A stretch of DNA of 53,223 bases from Akkermansia muciniphila (GCA_945873305.1 CAMCCX010000006.1:1-53223), one strand, 5' to 3'. Numbered from the stretch's first letter, positions 36,037 through 46,829 are shown. The notes: generated by a model not told the origin, from the letters alone. Translations and numbers: made by a program.

Positions 36037-36109
36037 CGAAACAGACGCAACGCGTCTGCTTTGATATGACGCGCAAATCATGACACTTCGGGCTGGCCCG
36101 ACCTGCCGT

Positions 36110-37549
<1,440 letters not shown>

Positions 37550-37552
37550 GGC

Positions 37553-40500
37553 TCAGTAGCGGGTGATGGTTTCGTGAAGGTTGAGCACCACCCGGCAAAG
37601 TTGCGCCCAAGCGGCGAGTTCCGCCGGATCCTGGCCAGTGCCGGGATCGGACAGGCCGGTTTTGAGGAAGGCGACGGCGTCTTCCGGCTTGGATTGGTAA
37701 AACTCGCGTTGGGCCGCCAAGAACTTGGTGAGGGATTCGATCTCACCGGGTTTCGCGTCACGGGAAAGCGCGAGGCGGATGGAATGCTGGATTTTTTCGG
37801 CATCGCCCGCGCCGGGCTTTTCGCGAGCCAGCCGCAAGGCGAAGCCCCGCGCGGACTCGACGAAGGACGGGTCATTCAACAGCGTGAGCGCCTGCTGCGG
37901 GCTGTTGGATTGGAAGCGGTCCGCGGAGCACTCCTCACGGCTCGGGGCGTCGAAGCCTGCCAGCATCGGGTGCATGAAGCTGCGCTGCCAGTGCATGTAG
38001 AGGCCGCGGCGGTATTGGCCGGCACCGGTGGTGGCCTGATAGTCCCGCTGGGGGAAGGTGAGGTTCGCATAGTAGCCTTCCGGCTGATAGGGCATCACGC
38101 TGGGTCCGCCGGTGGTGTCGGCGGCGAGCAGGCCGGAGATGGCGAGCGCATTGTCCCGGACGAACTCCGCGTCCAGCCGGCGGGCGGATTGCCCGGCGAG
38201 CAAACGGTTCGCCGGATCGATTTCCGCAAGCTCGGGGCGGGAGGCGGATTGCTGTCGGTAGCTGCGGCTGGTGACGATGAGGCGCACGAGGTGTTTGATG
38301 TCCCAGCCGCATTCGCGGAACTCGACCGCGAGCCAATCCAACAGTTGGGGGTGGGACGGCCACTCGCCCTGGTTGCCGAGGTCGTCGAGCACGCCGGACA
38401 AGCCCTTGCCGAAGAATTGTTTCCACAGTCGGTTGCTGAACTGTCGCGCGGTGAGCGGATTTTCCGGATCTATCAGCCACTTCGCGAGGTCGAGACGATT
38501 CAGGCGGGTGCCGTCCGTCCTCACTGATTTATGGGGCAGGAATTCGGGAACCGCGGGCTGCACTTCCTCGGCGGGATTCATCCAGGCGCCGCGCGGAAGG
38601 ATGTGGGTGGAAGGAATTTTTTCGGCCGGCACCGCTTGGGCAACCACCGAGTGGGCGTAGCCGGCACGGCAGGCGATGATCGCATCGCGGAGCGTCCGGT
38701 AGGCTTCCGGCAGGGCGGCGTCCGGCGTGCGACTCTGGATCCAGGCCGCGGCGAGTTCGCGATCTCCCGCCGCGCTGGATTCCGGCGCTTTGAAAGCCGC
38801 GACCAGCTCGGTCCGGCAGGCGTGAGTCGCGCCCGGAATGGCGTCGCCAAACGAAGTGATGCTGAAACGGATTTTCCCGATGTCGGCGCTGGCCAAGGTC
38901 ACTTGCAGGACCCGGCCCTCGGCGGGCGGCAATGATTCCGCGAGATGATAGAGCGCATGATGCGGCAGCGAGGCGGCGTCCTGCGGCTCTTCCCACTTGG
39001 CGGGAGCGGAACGCCATTCGGCTTCGAGAAGAGGGCTGTTCTCGCCGTTGTTATATTTGAGGGGCGTCCAACGGTCCGCCTGGCTGCGGGCGATTTTGAG
39101 AGGCGCCGAGGCGAGAGTGAAGGTGGGGGTCACGGCGAACTTGCCGTCTGGCTGGCGGCCGACCTTATCCGCGTTTTTTGGATCGGGCAGCGCCTCGAAG
39201 CGGATCGCGCGGATGCTGATGTTAGGCAGCGGAAAATTCAGAGTGAGGAATTCTTCCTTCTGCGGCGGGCCGGTGAAGACGATGGAGGCGTCCGTGGAAA
39301 CTTCGTGAACGGTGCCTTTGGCCGCCTTGATTTCCGCCGGCGCGAGCTTGGCCCAACCGGTGGGATGGGCGGCGAGGAAAGCCGTAGTTTGTTCGCGCCA
39401 CAACTCGAAGGCCGCCTCATCTTTCGCGGTTTTCAAAGGCGCGAGCACTTCCACTGCGGATTCCCGCAGCCCGGCAAGGCGGGTCTCCAACGCGGCGTTC
39501 TTGCTGTAGATTTCTGGCGGAAACGGCCAGTCGTTGTTCATTTTTGGCAGCTCCGGATTCGGCGTGAAAGCGTAGTCGGCATACACGCCCCATTGCCGGA
39601 CATCGGCGAAAAACGCGCCCAGGGAATAGAAATCCTTGGCGGTGACGGGATCGAACTTGTGGTCGTGGCACTCCGCGCAACCGGTGGTTAGGCCGAGCCA
39701 TACCGCGCCCACGGCCCGGACGCGGTCGCCCATCGATTTCGCCAGATACTCCTTGGCTTGCGCGCCGCCTTCGCGAGTCATCAGGTTGAGCCGGAGAAAT
39801 CCGGTGGCGATGCGTTGTTCGTCGGTGGCGTTAGGGAGCAGGTCGCCGGCGAGTTGCTCGGTGGTGAACTGGTCGAAGCGCTTGTTGTCGTTGAAGGATT
39901 TGATGACGTAGTCGCGATAGGGGAAAACGCGGGCGTTTTGATCGCCATGGTAGCCGACGGTGTCGGCGAAGCGCACGATGTCGAGCCACGGCACCGCCAT
40001 GCGCTCGCCATAGCGGGGCGACGCGAGGAGTCGCTCGACTTGCTTGGCGTAGGCATCCGGACTCGGGTCGGCGAGAAATGCGTCGAGCTCGGCCGGAGTG
40101 GGCGGGAGGCCTATCAAGTCGAGCGACAACCGGCGCAGCAAGGTGGCCTTGTCGGCAAGAGGCGAGGGGTCGATTTTTTCGCTCTCGAGAGTGGACAGAA
40201 CAAACGCGTCGATCGGATTGGCGACTTCATCCGCGTGCTTTTTCAGCTCAGGAACCGGAGCTTTGACAAGCGGCGTGAAGGCCCAGTGCTCCTCGTATTT
40301 CGCACCTTGTTCGATCCACGCACGGATGAGGGATTTTTGCGGGTCGGTCAGATCCTTGTGAAATTCCGGCGGCGGCATGACTTCCTCGGGGTCGCGCGAA
40401 ACGATGTGTTTGAGGATCGCGCTCTCGTCGGGTTTGCCGGGAACGATCGCCCGTTCGTCCGAGTCCTTGAGTTTGGCGTAGGCGCCCTCCGGCGTGTCGA

Positions 40501-40705
40501 GGCGCAGGCCGGCCTCGCGTTTTTTCGAATCGAATCCGTGACAGGCGAAGCAGGTGTCGGAGAAAATCGGCCGGATGTGGGCGTTGAAAGTGACCTGCTC
40601 CGGGAGCTTTCCGACTGGATCATTCGCGGCGACGACGGGTTTGTTTCGATCGCACCCCGAGTTGAGGAAGGCGAGGAAAAGTGCAAGGTGAGGAAACCAT
40701 TTCAT
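37553..40705 (-). CDS. PSCyt1-DUF1549-DUF1553 planctomycete-type cytochrome protein
   Basis: This 1050-residue protein starts with a short signal sequence (HLALFLAFLNSGCDRN), which may be a lipoprotein signal although the lipobox is imperfect. Next is a cytochrome-like domain with the haem motif CFACH near residue 52 and EEVMPPP, matching PSCyt1. DUF1549 follows (RRLSLDLIGLPPTPAELDAF, FADTVGYHGDQNARVFPYRD, GCAECHDHKFDPV), then DUF1553 toward the C-terminus (NPLTARQFSNRLWKQFFGKG, LVRLIVTSRSYRQQS). It is co-transcribed with DUF1501 downstream. Such proteins are thought to act in the periplasm on polysaccharides or electron transfer; the exact role is unknown. Confidence 0.92.
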   Translation of the reverse strand: MKWFPHLALFLAFLNSGCDRNKPVVAANDPVGKLPEQVTFNAHIRPIFSDTCFACHGFDSKKREAGLRLDTPEGAYAKLKDSDERAIVPGKPDESAILKHIVSRDPEEVMPPPEFHKDLTDPQKSLIRAWIEQGAKYEEHWAFTPLVKAPVPELKKHADEVANPIDAFVLSTLESEKIDPSPLADKATLLRRLSLDLIGLPPTPAELDAFLADPSPDAYAKQVERLLASPRYGERMAVPWLDIVRFADTVGYHGDQNARVFPYRDYVIKSFNDNKRFDQFTTEQLAGDLLPNATDEQRIATGFLRLNLMTREGGAQAKEYLAKSMGDRVRAVGAVWLGLTTGCAECHDHKFDPVTAKDFYSLGAFFADVRQWGVYADYAFTPNPELPKMNNDWPFPPEIYSKNAALETRLAGLRESAVEVLAPLKTAKDEAAFELWREQTTAFLAAHPTGWAKLAPAEIKAAKGTVHEVSTDASIVFTGPPQKEEFLTLNFPLPNISIRAIRFEALPDPKNADKVGRQPDGKFAVTPTFTLASAPLKIARSQADRWTPLKYNNGENSPLLEAEWRSAPAKWEEPQDAASLPHHALYHLAESLPPAEGRVLQVTLASADIGKIRFSITSFGDAIPGATHACRTELVAAFKAPESSAAGDRELAAAWIQSRTPDAALPEAYRTLRDAIIACRAGYAHSVVAQAVPAEKIPSTHILPRGAWMNPAEEVQPAVPEFLPHKSVRTDGTRLNRLDLAKWLIDPENPLTARQFSNRLWKQFFGKGLSGVLDDLGNQGEWPSHPQLLDWLAVEFRECGWDIKHLVRLIVTSRSYRQQSASRPELAEIDPANRLLAGQSARRLDAEFVRDNALAISGLLAADTTGGPSVMPYQPEGYYANLTFPQRDYQATTGAGQYRRGLYMHWQRSFMHPMLAGFDAPSREECSADRFQSNSPQQALTLLNDPSFVESARGFALRLAREKPGAGDAEKIQHSIRLALSRDAKPGEIESLTKFLAAQREFYQSKPEDAVAFLKTGLSDPGTGQDPAELAAWAQLCRVVLNLHETITRY

Positions 40706-40769
40706 GATTCGAAGGCCGCTATACGTGAGGATTGTCGGGTTTTGCTCAGTCCGATTCCGGACCGATCCG

Positions 40770-41132
40770 TCACCCTTTCCACAGCATCCGCACGCCGAAG
40801 ATGACTAACACGCAGCCGAAGATGCGGGTGAGCGTGTGGTTGCTGAGCGAGCGCATCAGGTCGCTGCCGAACCACGCGGCGACGGCGGAGGCGAGGCCCA
40901 CGGCGAGGACGATCTTCCAGTCGATGAGACCGGCGACGCGGGAATTGTTAGCAGTGGCGGCGATGGCGGTGACGATGATGACGGCCATCGAGGTGGCGAC
41001 GGCTTGTTTGTGCTCGATGCCGAGCGCGAGCACGAAGGCCGGCACCATGACGAGCCCGCCGCCGACGCCGCAGAGCGCACCTAGCAGCCCGGCGAGCAGG
41101 CCGATGAGAATGGCGGAAACGATGAATTTCAT
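40770..41132 (-). CDS. TauE/SafE family permease, short
   Basis: This 120-residue protein has about four membrane segments. It contains GLLGALCGVGGGLVMVPAFV followed by QAVATSMAVIIVTA, the repeat signature of TauE/SafE (DUF81) permeases. Most members are about 250 residues with two such repeats; this one is a single-repeat form that would have to pair. It overlaps the end of holA by four bases (ATGA), so it is translationally coupled. Sulfite or anion export is only a family-level guess. Confidence 0.85.
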   Translation of the reverse strand: MKFIVSAILIGLLAGLLGALCGVGGGLVMVPAFVLALGIEHKQAVATSMAVIIVTAIAATANNSRVAGLIDWKIVLAVGLASAVAAWFGSDLMRSLSNHTLTRIFGCVLVIFGVRMLWKG

Positions 41133-42277
41133 CGGCGGGCAGGGGATTTCCTGGCAGATGCGATTTCCACGATCAGTCGGTGGAGGACGAGCCGATGGTC
41201 GAGGCCGGTGGTGACGAGGGCCTGGTCGGCCTTGAGGGTGGCTTCCATGACGTGCTGGAGGCCGGCGAGCTCGAAGTTTCTCGCGTTGTCGGCGGCGAGG
41301 AAGATCGGGAAAACGTTCACGCCGGAGCCGTCTTTTTTCTGCGGCAGCCAGGCGCGGTCGGACTCGGGCAGGCGGTTGAGGCCGCCGGAGAAGGCGCTGT
41401 AGTTGCCGGTGGGGACCTTGAACTTCTCGATGATGAGCTTGGCCATGAAGAGGTTTCTCACCACGCCGATGATCGAGGCGCGCATGATGCCGATGGCGGA
41501 TTCGTCCGCTTCGAGCTGTTGGTCGATGAGCTGGATGGCGCGGGCGGCGTTTCCTAACTGGATCGCCTTGCCGATTTCGAAAACCACGGCGGCGCGGCTG
41601 AGCGGGACGAGCACGCGGACGTCGTCCTCGGTGATTTCGCGGCGCTCCGGGCCGAGGTAGAGGTCGAGTTTTTCGAGCTCGTTGCCGATTTGCTGGGATT
41701 GCTCGCCGGCGAGCATGACGAAGAGTGCCATGGCGTCGCGGTCGAAGGTGAGGCCGAGTTCGCGGGCGCGCTTGGCGACGAGCGAGGCGACCTGGTCCTG
41801 CCAGTCGTCGCGGCTGGTGTCGATGCGGTCGTGGACTTGGACGTCGGCGGCTTTTTCGATGAATTTCCAGAAGCCGCGGCGCTTGTCCACACCTTGGGCG
41901 GTGAGCAGGAATTTCACGCCGTCCGGGATGCCTTTTTCGAGCGTGTTGCGGAGGGATTCCACGCCGGCTTCGGTGCGTTGGGAGCGGCCGGTGACGTTGT
42001 CGGCGAGGAAATTCGCGTTGCGCAGCCAGACCACCTTGTCGCCGCCGAACATCGGGATGGTAAGCAGCGCCTGGACGGTGGAAGAGCAGATTTCGAAGGC
42101 GGACTCGGAATTGTCCGCGATGCCGTCGATGGTCTCATGGGTGAAACCGTCGTCCACGCCGTTGGTGAGCTGGTTGTAGAGCAGCAGCGCCTTTTCGCGG
42201 ACGAGGCCTTCATCGCTGCCGACGACCGCGAAAAAATTTCCGGCGTTCTGGGGAGATGTCTTTGCTTTCGCGGCCAC
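41129..42277 (-). CDS. holA: DNA polymerase III delta subunit
   Basis: This 382-residue protein resembles the clamp-loader delta subunit. It has the N-terminal AAA-like part (FFAVVGSDEGLVREKALLLY), a central three-helix region with LTFDRDAMALFVMLAGEQSQ then QIGNELEKLDLYL, typical of HolA, and a C-terminal collar-like helical part. The start is a GTG at 42277. The sequence is divergent but the layout and the QIGNELEKL block support the call. Confidence 0.85.
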   Translation of the reverse strand: MAAKAKTSPQNAGNFFAVVGSDEGLVREKALLLYNQLTNGVDDGFTHETIDGIADNSESAFEICSSTVQALLTIPMFGGDKVVWLRNANFLADNVTGRSQRTEAGVESLRNTLEKGIPDGVKFLLTAQGVDKRRGFWKFIEKAADVQVHDRIDTSRDDWQDQVASLVAKRARELGLTFDRDAMALFVMLAGEQSQQIGNELEKLDLYLGPERREITEDDVRVLVPLSRAAVVFEIGKAIQLGNAARAIQLIDQQLEADESAIGIMRASIIGVVRNLFMAKLIIEKFKVPTGNYSAFSGGLNRLPESDRAWLPQKKDGSGVNVFPIFLAADNARNFELAGLQHVMEATLKADQALVTTGLDHRLVLHRLIVEIASARKSPARR

Positions 42278-42325
42278 GGGAATTTCCTAGAGAGATGCGG
42301 CGGGCGGTGCAAGCGCGGGGAAAAA

Positions 42326-42384
42326 TGTGTTCCGAATGCCTCAGTCGGAAGCGGTGTCATCCGCCTGAGACAGTCGGGACACGT
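42326..42384. repeat. GTGTCCCG-type palindrome, copy 2, overlapping the tadA end
   Basis: TGTGTTCCGAATGCCTCAGTCGG on the left is answered by CTGAGACAGTCGGGACACG on the right, with a short middle. It is the same element as 28858-28920 in the opposite orientation. The tadA stop codon (42341-42343) lies inside it. Confidence 0.8.
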
Positions 42385-42874
42385 TCTTTTTCCGCTCGCG
42401 GGCTTCGCGGAAGAAACTTTGGAGCAAATACAGGCATTCCTCGCCGAGCACGCCGGGGGTGACGTCGCAGCGATGGTTGAGCGGAGGATTGGCATCGAGC
42501 AGGTTGATCCAGCTGCCGGCGGCTCCGGCTTTGGGGTCTGGGCAGCCGAAAACCACGCGCTCCGGCCGGCAATGGACGATGGCTCCGGCGCACATCGGGC
42601 AGGGTTCCTTGGTGACGTAGAGCGTGCATTTTTCCAGCCGCCAGTCGCCGAGCGCTTCCTGCGCGGCAGTCAGCGCGAGCATTTCCGCGTGGGCGGTGGC
42701 GTCCTTGAGCGTTTCCACCTGGTTCCAGGCGCGGGAAATGATCCGACCCTCGCGCACGACCACGGCGCCGACCGGGACTTCCTCGGCGGCGTAGGCCTTG
42801 CGGGCCTCGCGCAGCGCTTGGCCCATGAAGTAAGTGTCGCTGTGCAAATCAATAATCGGTCCGTCGTCTTCCAC
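42341..42874 (-). CDS. tadA: tRNA-specific adenosine deaminase
   Basis: This enzyme of about 177 residues converts A34 of tRNA-Arg to inosine. The zinc site is clear: TAHAEMLAL and EPCPMCAGAIVHCRP, with the His-Ala-Glu and PCxxC motifs. The GTG start at 42874 keeps the usual region before YFMGQALREARKAY. The C-terminal tail VSRLSQADDTASD is encoded by the palindrome that also supplies the stop codon. It diverges from rpe. Confidence 0.93.
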   Translation of the reverse strand: MEDDGPIIDLHSDTYFMGQALREARKAYAAEEVPVGAVVVREGRIISRAWNQVETLKDATAHAEMLALTAAQEALGDWRLEKCTLYVTKEPCPMCAGAIVHCRPERVVFGCPDPKAGAAGSWINLLDANPPLNHRCDVTPGVLGEECLYLLQSFFREARERKKNVSRLSQADDTASD

Positions 42875-42975
42875 GCCCGATGGGTAGCGGATGCCGCCGC
42901 GGCAAGCACGTTGTTTCATCCGCGGCGGAAATTTTTCCGTGCCTGGCGGGTCGTTCCGTGGTTCGTATCGGCCCA

Positions 42976-43644
42976 GTGATTCCGAAAAATTTCCGAGACC
43001 GTGTCGTCGCCCCATCGCTATTGGCGGCGGACTTTTCCTGCATCCGCGATGAAGTGAGCCGCGCGATCCACGCCGGCGCGGACTGGATGCATCTGGACGT
43101 GATGGACGGCCACTTCGTGGAAAACATTTCCTTCGGCCCGGCGATCGTCCAGGCGGTGCACGAGTCGAACGACATTTTCCTCGATGTCCACCTGATGATT
43201 TCTCGGCCGGACCGTTATTTGCAGCAGTTCATCACCGCCGGCTCGGATTTGATATCGGTCCACGTGGAGGCGGAGCACGATGTCGCGGAGACCCTGGGCC
43301 GGATCCGCGCGGCCGGCTGCCAAGCGGGCCTCGCGCTCAATCCAGCCACGCCGATCAGCGCGGTGGAGCCGTTTCTGGCGGAAATCGACTTGCTCCTGTG
43401 CATGACGGTCGTTCCCGGCTTCGGCGGGCAGGCGTTCATGCCGGAGGTGCTGGAAAAAATCACCGCCGCCGCGCGACTCCGCGAGGCGAAGGGGCTTTCC
43501 TATCACATCCAAGTGGATGGCGGCATCGACGCCGCCACCGCCGCCCGTTGCTACACCGCGGGGGCGAACGTGATGGTCGCCGGCTCCTCCACTTTCCGCG
43601 CGCCGGACATGACCGCCGCGGTCACGAGCATTCGCAATGCTTGA
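42976..43644 (+). CDS. rpe: ribulose-phosphate 3-epimerase
   Basis: This enzyme of about 222 residues interconverts ribulose 5-phosphate and xylulose 5-phosphate. Motifs VAPSLLAADFS, DWMHLDVMDGHFVENISFG, MTVVPGFGGQAFMPE and VDGGIDAATA are diagnostic for the beta-barrel active site. A GTG start at 42976 is chosen, with another GTG at 42958 possible. The methyltransferase gene follows 31 bases downstream in the same direction. Confidence 0.97.
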   Translation: MIPKNFRDRVVAPSLLAADFSCIRDEVSRAIHAGADWMHLDVMDGHFVENISFGPAIVQAVHESNDIFLDVHLMISRPDRYLQQFITAGSDLISVHVEAEHDVAETLGRIRAAGCQAGLALNPATPISAVEPFLAEIDLLLCMTVVPGFGGQAFMPEVLEKITAAARLREAKGLSYHIQVDGGIDAATAARCYTAGANVMVAGSSTFRAPDMTAAVTSIRNA

Positions 43645-43675
43645 GTTTTTTCTGATGTCGCGCTAGATTGACCAC

Positions 43676-44485
43676 ATGCCGTTGATTGACCAGCTCTTTT
43701 CTATCGGCCCGGTCCGGAAAGCCATTTGGCAATTCTGGTATCCATTTCTCACGCGGCGACTGCAGGACGAGGAGGTCATTTTCCTCAACTACGCCTTCGA
43801 GACCGACCCGCCGATGGGGATCGCCCTCTCGCCCGAAGACGAACCTAACCGCGCATGCGTCCAGCTCTATCACCACGTCGGCGCGCAGGTGAACTTCCAG
43901 CGGCAAAACGTCTTGGAAGTCAGTTGCGGCCACGGCGGCGGCGCGTCCTATCTAGCGCGGACACTCAAGCCCGCCAGATACACCGCGCTCGATCTCAACC
44001 CCGCGGGCGTCGCGTTTTGCAAAAAGCGCCATCAGGTCGAGGGCCTTGAATTCGTCCAAGGCGACGCGCAAAACCTGCCGTTTCCTGACAACTCGTTCGA
44101 TGCGGTCATCAATGTCGAGGCCTCCCACTGCTACCCGGACTTCCCGCGCTTCCTATCCGAAGTGGGCCGCGTGCTCAAGCCGGGCGGTTATTTCCTCTAC
44201 GCGGATTTCCGCTTCAGCGACGGCATCGAAAAATGGGACGAGGCGCTGAAAAGCGCACCGCTCAAATTTCACCAAGGGCGGGACATCAGCGCGGAAGTCC
44301 TCCGCGGCATGGACTGCAATTCCGAGCGGTCCGCCGCGCTGCTCGACAAAAAACTGCCGAAGTTCCTTCACGGGCTCGGTCGCGACTTCGCCGGAGTGAA
44401 GGGCTCGCGGGTTTATAACGCACTCTTGAATGACGGGCTTTTTTACCGCTCCTACTGCTTCCAGAAGCCTTCCCGGCCTTCGTGA
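43676..44485 (+). CDS. class I SAM-dependent methyltransferase
   Basis: This 269-residue protein has the class I methyltransferase fold: motif I VLEVSCGHGGGASYLART near residue 85, motif II-like ALDLNPAGVAFCKK, and FPDNSFDAVINVEASHCYPD with motif III-like VLKPGGYFLYADFR. The N-terminal 70 residues show no clear domain. The substrate is unknown. It lies downstream of rpe and may be co-transcribed. Confidence 0.88.
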   Translation: MPLIDQLFSIGPVRKAIWQFWYPFLTRRLQDEEVIFLNYAFETDPPMGIALSPEDEPNRACVQLYHHVGAQVNFQRQNVLEVSCGHGGGASYLARTLKPARYTALDLNPAGVAFCKKRHQVEGLEFVQGDAQNLPFPDNSFDAVINVEASHCYPDFPRFLSEVGRVLKPGGYFLYADFRFSDGIEKWDEALKSAPLKFHQGRDISAEVLRGMDCNSERSAALLDKKLPKFLHGLGRDFAGVKGSRVYNALLNDGLFYRSYCFQKPSRPS

Positions 44486-44513
44486 AGCGGATGATTTTCC
44501 GTGCTCCCGGCAT

Positions 44514-44549
44514 AAAAAAGGCCGCCGGGGAGTCCCTTCCCCGGCGGCC
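44514..44549 (-). terminator. strong intrinsic terminator facing left
   Basis: A perfect 12-bp stem GGCCGCCGGGGA/TCCCCGGCGGCC with a 6-base loop (44520-44549) is preceded on the plus strand by six A residues (44514-44519). On the minus strand these become a T6 tract, so the terminator stops transcription travelling leftward. The plus strand has no T-run after the stem. No minus-strand protein gene precedes it. Confidence 0.85.
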
Positions 44550-44640
44550 AAATCGTCATACCCACTCCCACACCCGTAGGATTCGGCAGACAACTATTGC
44601 TGTTACACCCTTACATGAGAGAGCGATTGCTCGCTGCTTT
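44514..44640 (-). ncRNA. candidate small RNA ending at the terminator
   Basis: A minus-strand promoter-like pair TTGAAC (44677-44672) and TCTTAT (44653-44648) with an 18-base spacer would start an RNA near 44640. It would run leftward about 125 bases into the strong terminator. Its 5' part contains a hairpin AGCGA-GCAA-TCGCT with a GNRA loop (44635-44622). No known RNA family was recognised, and no convincing ORF is present. Confidence 0.35.
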
Positions 44641-44760
44641 CAAAGGGATAAGACCTTCAAGTTTTATAAACGTTCAAAGAATTTTAAAAACTTTTCCATC
44701 TTTTTGACAGGCCGCACTTGGCACTTGGAAAACCCGCGCCGTTTCAAGACGCTCCCGGCC

Positions 44761-45054
44761 ATGTCGCACAGCCACATCGACGTTCGCTACGTCGCCAATC
44801 TCGCCCGCCTCGAACTCACCGACGAAGAGGTGGCCACGTTCCAGCCGCAGCTCGAAGCCATCTTGAGCCACGTCGAAGCGCTCTCGAAACTCGACGTTTC
44901 CGGCATCGAGCCGACCGCCCACGCCGGTGCCGTTTTCGGGAAAATGCGCGATGACACGCCGCACGAAAGCCTCTCCCAAGCCGCGATGCTCCAAAACGCG
45001 CCCGACCAGGCCCAAGGCCAGATCCGCGTCCCCAAAGTCGTCACCGACGCGTGA
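44761..45054 (+). CDS. gatC: aspartyl/glutamyl-tRNA amidotransferase subunit C
   Basis: This 97-residue protein is GatC, the small subunit of the amidotransferase that makes Gln-tRNA and Asn-tRNA from misacylated tRNAs. VANLARLELTDEEVATFQP and VSGIEPTAHA are typical, as is MRDDTPHESL in the C-terminal half. The ATG at 44761 was chosen for the family start. gatA follows 49 bases later; gatB is not in the window. Confidence 0.95.
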   Translation: MSHSHIDVRYVANLARLELTDEEVATFQPQLEAILSHVEALSKLDVSGIEPTAHAGAVFGKMRDDTPHESLSQAAMLQNAPDQAQGQIRVPKVVTDA

Positions 45055-45062
45055 TCCTTCGT

Positions 45063-45096
45063 ATTTCAGCGTTTCAGATTTCAAAATTTCAGCGTT
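45063..45096. repeat. TTTCAG-type simple repeat between gatC and gatA
   Basis: The spacer contains TTTCAGCGTTTCAGATTTCA and AAATTTCAGCG in succession. It is AT-rich against flanking genes and resembles the repeat at 2331-2366 read on the other strand. Confidence 0.5.
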
Positions 45097-45103
45097 TACC
45101 CCA

Positions 45104-46507
45104 ATGACCATCACCACCCTCCGCCGGCAGCTCCTCGCCGGGGAAACCACGCCCGCCGCCATTCTCGGAAAGCTCGCCGGGGAAATCTCCGCCCGCGACG
45201 GCCAGACCGGCGCCTACCTTTCCCACAATCTCGAATCCGCCCTCGCCGAGGCCGCGAACGCCGACCTCAGCCTACCCCTCGGCGGCATCCCGATCGCCAT
45301 CAAGGACAACATCAACGTCCTCGGCCAGCCCTGCACCTGCGGCTCGAAATTCCTCGAAAATTTCATCTCGCCCTACGACGCCACGGTCATCCGCAAGCTC
45401 CGCGCCGCCGGGGCCATCCCCTTCGGCCGGATGAACCAGGACGAATTCGCGATGGGCTCCTCCACCGAAAATTCCGCGCTCCAGACCACACGGAATCCCC
45501 ACGATCCCGCGCGTATTCCCGGCGGCTCGTCCGGTGGTTCCGCCGCCGCGGTGGCCGATCTCACCGCCATCGCCGCGCTCGGTTCCGACACCGGCGGCTC
45601 GATCCGCCAGCCCGCCTCGCACTGCGGAGTCGTCGGGCTGAAACCCTCCTACGGCCGCGTTTCCCGCTACGGACTCGTTGCCTTCGCCTCATCGCTCGAC
45701 CAGATCGGCCCGCTCGCCCAAAGCGTCGAGGACGCCGCGCTCATCCTCCAAGCCATCGCCGGCGGCGATCCGCTCGACTCGACCTGCCTCGACGCCCCGG
45801 TCCCGGATTACCTCTCCGGCCTCAACGACGGCGTGAAAGGCCTCAAACTCGGCATTCCCAAGGAATACTTCGGTGAAGGCATCGACCCCGGCGTCCGCAA
45901 AAACGTCGAGGCTGCGATCCAAAAACTCGCCGCCCAAGGCGCGGAAATCGTCGAGATTTCCCTGCCCCACACCGAGCACGCCGTCGCCACTTACTACGTC
46001 ATCGCCCCGGCGGAAGCCTCGTCGAATCTATCCCGCTTCGACGGCATCCGCTACGGCCACCGCGCCGCCAACCCGGCCGACATTCTCGATCTTTATAAAA
46101 AATCCCGCGAGGAAGGCTTCGGCCCGGAAGTGAAGCGCCGGATCATCCTCGGCACCTACGTGCTCTCGTCCGGCTATTACGACGCCTATTACAGCCGCGC
46201 CCAAAAAGTCCGCACGCTCATCCGCCGCGATTTCGAGAACGCGTTCCAACAGGTCGATGCCATCCTCTCGCCCGTCGCCCCCAGCCCGGCGCGCAAGATC
46301 GGCGGCTTTTCCGACGATCCGCTCCACGAATACCTCTCCGACATTTTCACCCTCGCCGCCAACCTCGCGGGCATCCCCGGCATTTCCATCCCCTGCGGCC
46401 GCACCGATTTCGACGGCGGGAAAAACCTCCCCGTCGGCCTCCAGATCCTCGCCCCGCATCTCGGAGAGGCGAAATTGCTCCAAATCGCCAAAGCGGCGGA
46501 AGCGTGA
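45104..46507 (+). CDS. gatA: aspartyl/glutamyl-tRNA amidotransferase subunit A
   Basis: This 467-residue amidase hydrolyses glutamine or asparagine to supply ammonia to GatB. The Ser-cisSer-Lys catalytic triad is visible: Lys in PIAIKDNINV, the first Ser in PGGSSGGSAAAVA, and the catalytic Ser in LGSDTGGSIRQPASHCG. The length is normal. The ATG at 45104 gives the family start. It is in the same transcript as gatC. Confidence 0.97.
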   Translation: MTITTLRRQLLAGETTPAAILGKLAGEISARDGQTGAYLSHNLESALAEAANADLSLPLGGIPIAIKDNINVLGQPCTCGSKFLENFISPYDATVIRKLRAAGAIPFGRMNQDEFAMGSSTENSALQTTRNPHDPARIPGGSSGGSAAAVADLTAIAALGSDTGGSIRQPASHCGVVGLKPSYGRVSRYGLVAFASSLDQIGPLAQSVEDAALILQAIAGGDPLDSTCLDAPVPDYLSGLNDGVKGLKLGIPKEYFGEGIDPGVRKNVEAAIQKLAAQGAEIVEISLPHTEHAVATYYVIAPAEASSNLSRFDGIRYGHRAANPADILDLYKKSREEGFGPEVKRRIILGTYVLSSGYYDAYYSRAQKVRTLIRRDFENAFQQVDAILSPVAPSPARKIGGFSDDPLHEYLSDIFTLAANLAGIPGISIPCGRTDFDGGKNLPVGLQILAPHLGEAKLLQIAKAAEA

Positions 46508-46534
46508 CGCGGGTCGCCCGCGTGATCGCCTGCA

Positions 46535-46759
46535 TCAGGTTGTGGCCCGCCATCGGCTTGTCCACCTAAGGAGCCACGACACTCGTTTCTTAAAGCCACT
46601 GGCAAAGACGAAGATCGGGACAATAAGGTCCCCACTCTTGTCCAGCGCCCACTTCTGTTTGCATTCGTAGTCGTCGCAAGCCGAGGTGGGAATCACCACC
46701 GCACTCGACTCCACGCCCAGTTTCTCATCGAGGATCTCCTTGTCCACGTGCACGTCCAC
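46535..46759 (-). other. orphan coding fragment, probable gene remnant
   Basis: On the minus strand a well-formed stretch DPAFEPRLVDVHVDKEILDE then KLGVESSAVVIPTSACDDYE, followed by CKQKWALDKSGDLIVPIFVF, looks like part of a real protein. The frame runs in from the right without a clear start. The C-terminal end (KKRVSWLLRW) changes character. I do not recognise the family. A truncated gene is the most likely reading. Confidence 0.4.
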
Positions 46760-46829
46760 CAGCCGGGGCTCGAAGGCGGGGTCGCTATTCTAGATAGGGA
46801 GAATGAGATTTGAGGGAGCGCGTTCAAGG

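Noticed and set aside
44430-44535. Small minus-strand peptide ORF reading through the terminator (MTIWPPGKG...)
   Set aside because: It crosses the hairpin and runs antisense into the methyltransferase gene; openness is likely due to GC content.
44580-44760. TTGACA on the plus strand (44704) as promoter of gatC
   Set aside because: No acceptable -10 box follows at 16-18 bases, so a promoter cannot be supported.
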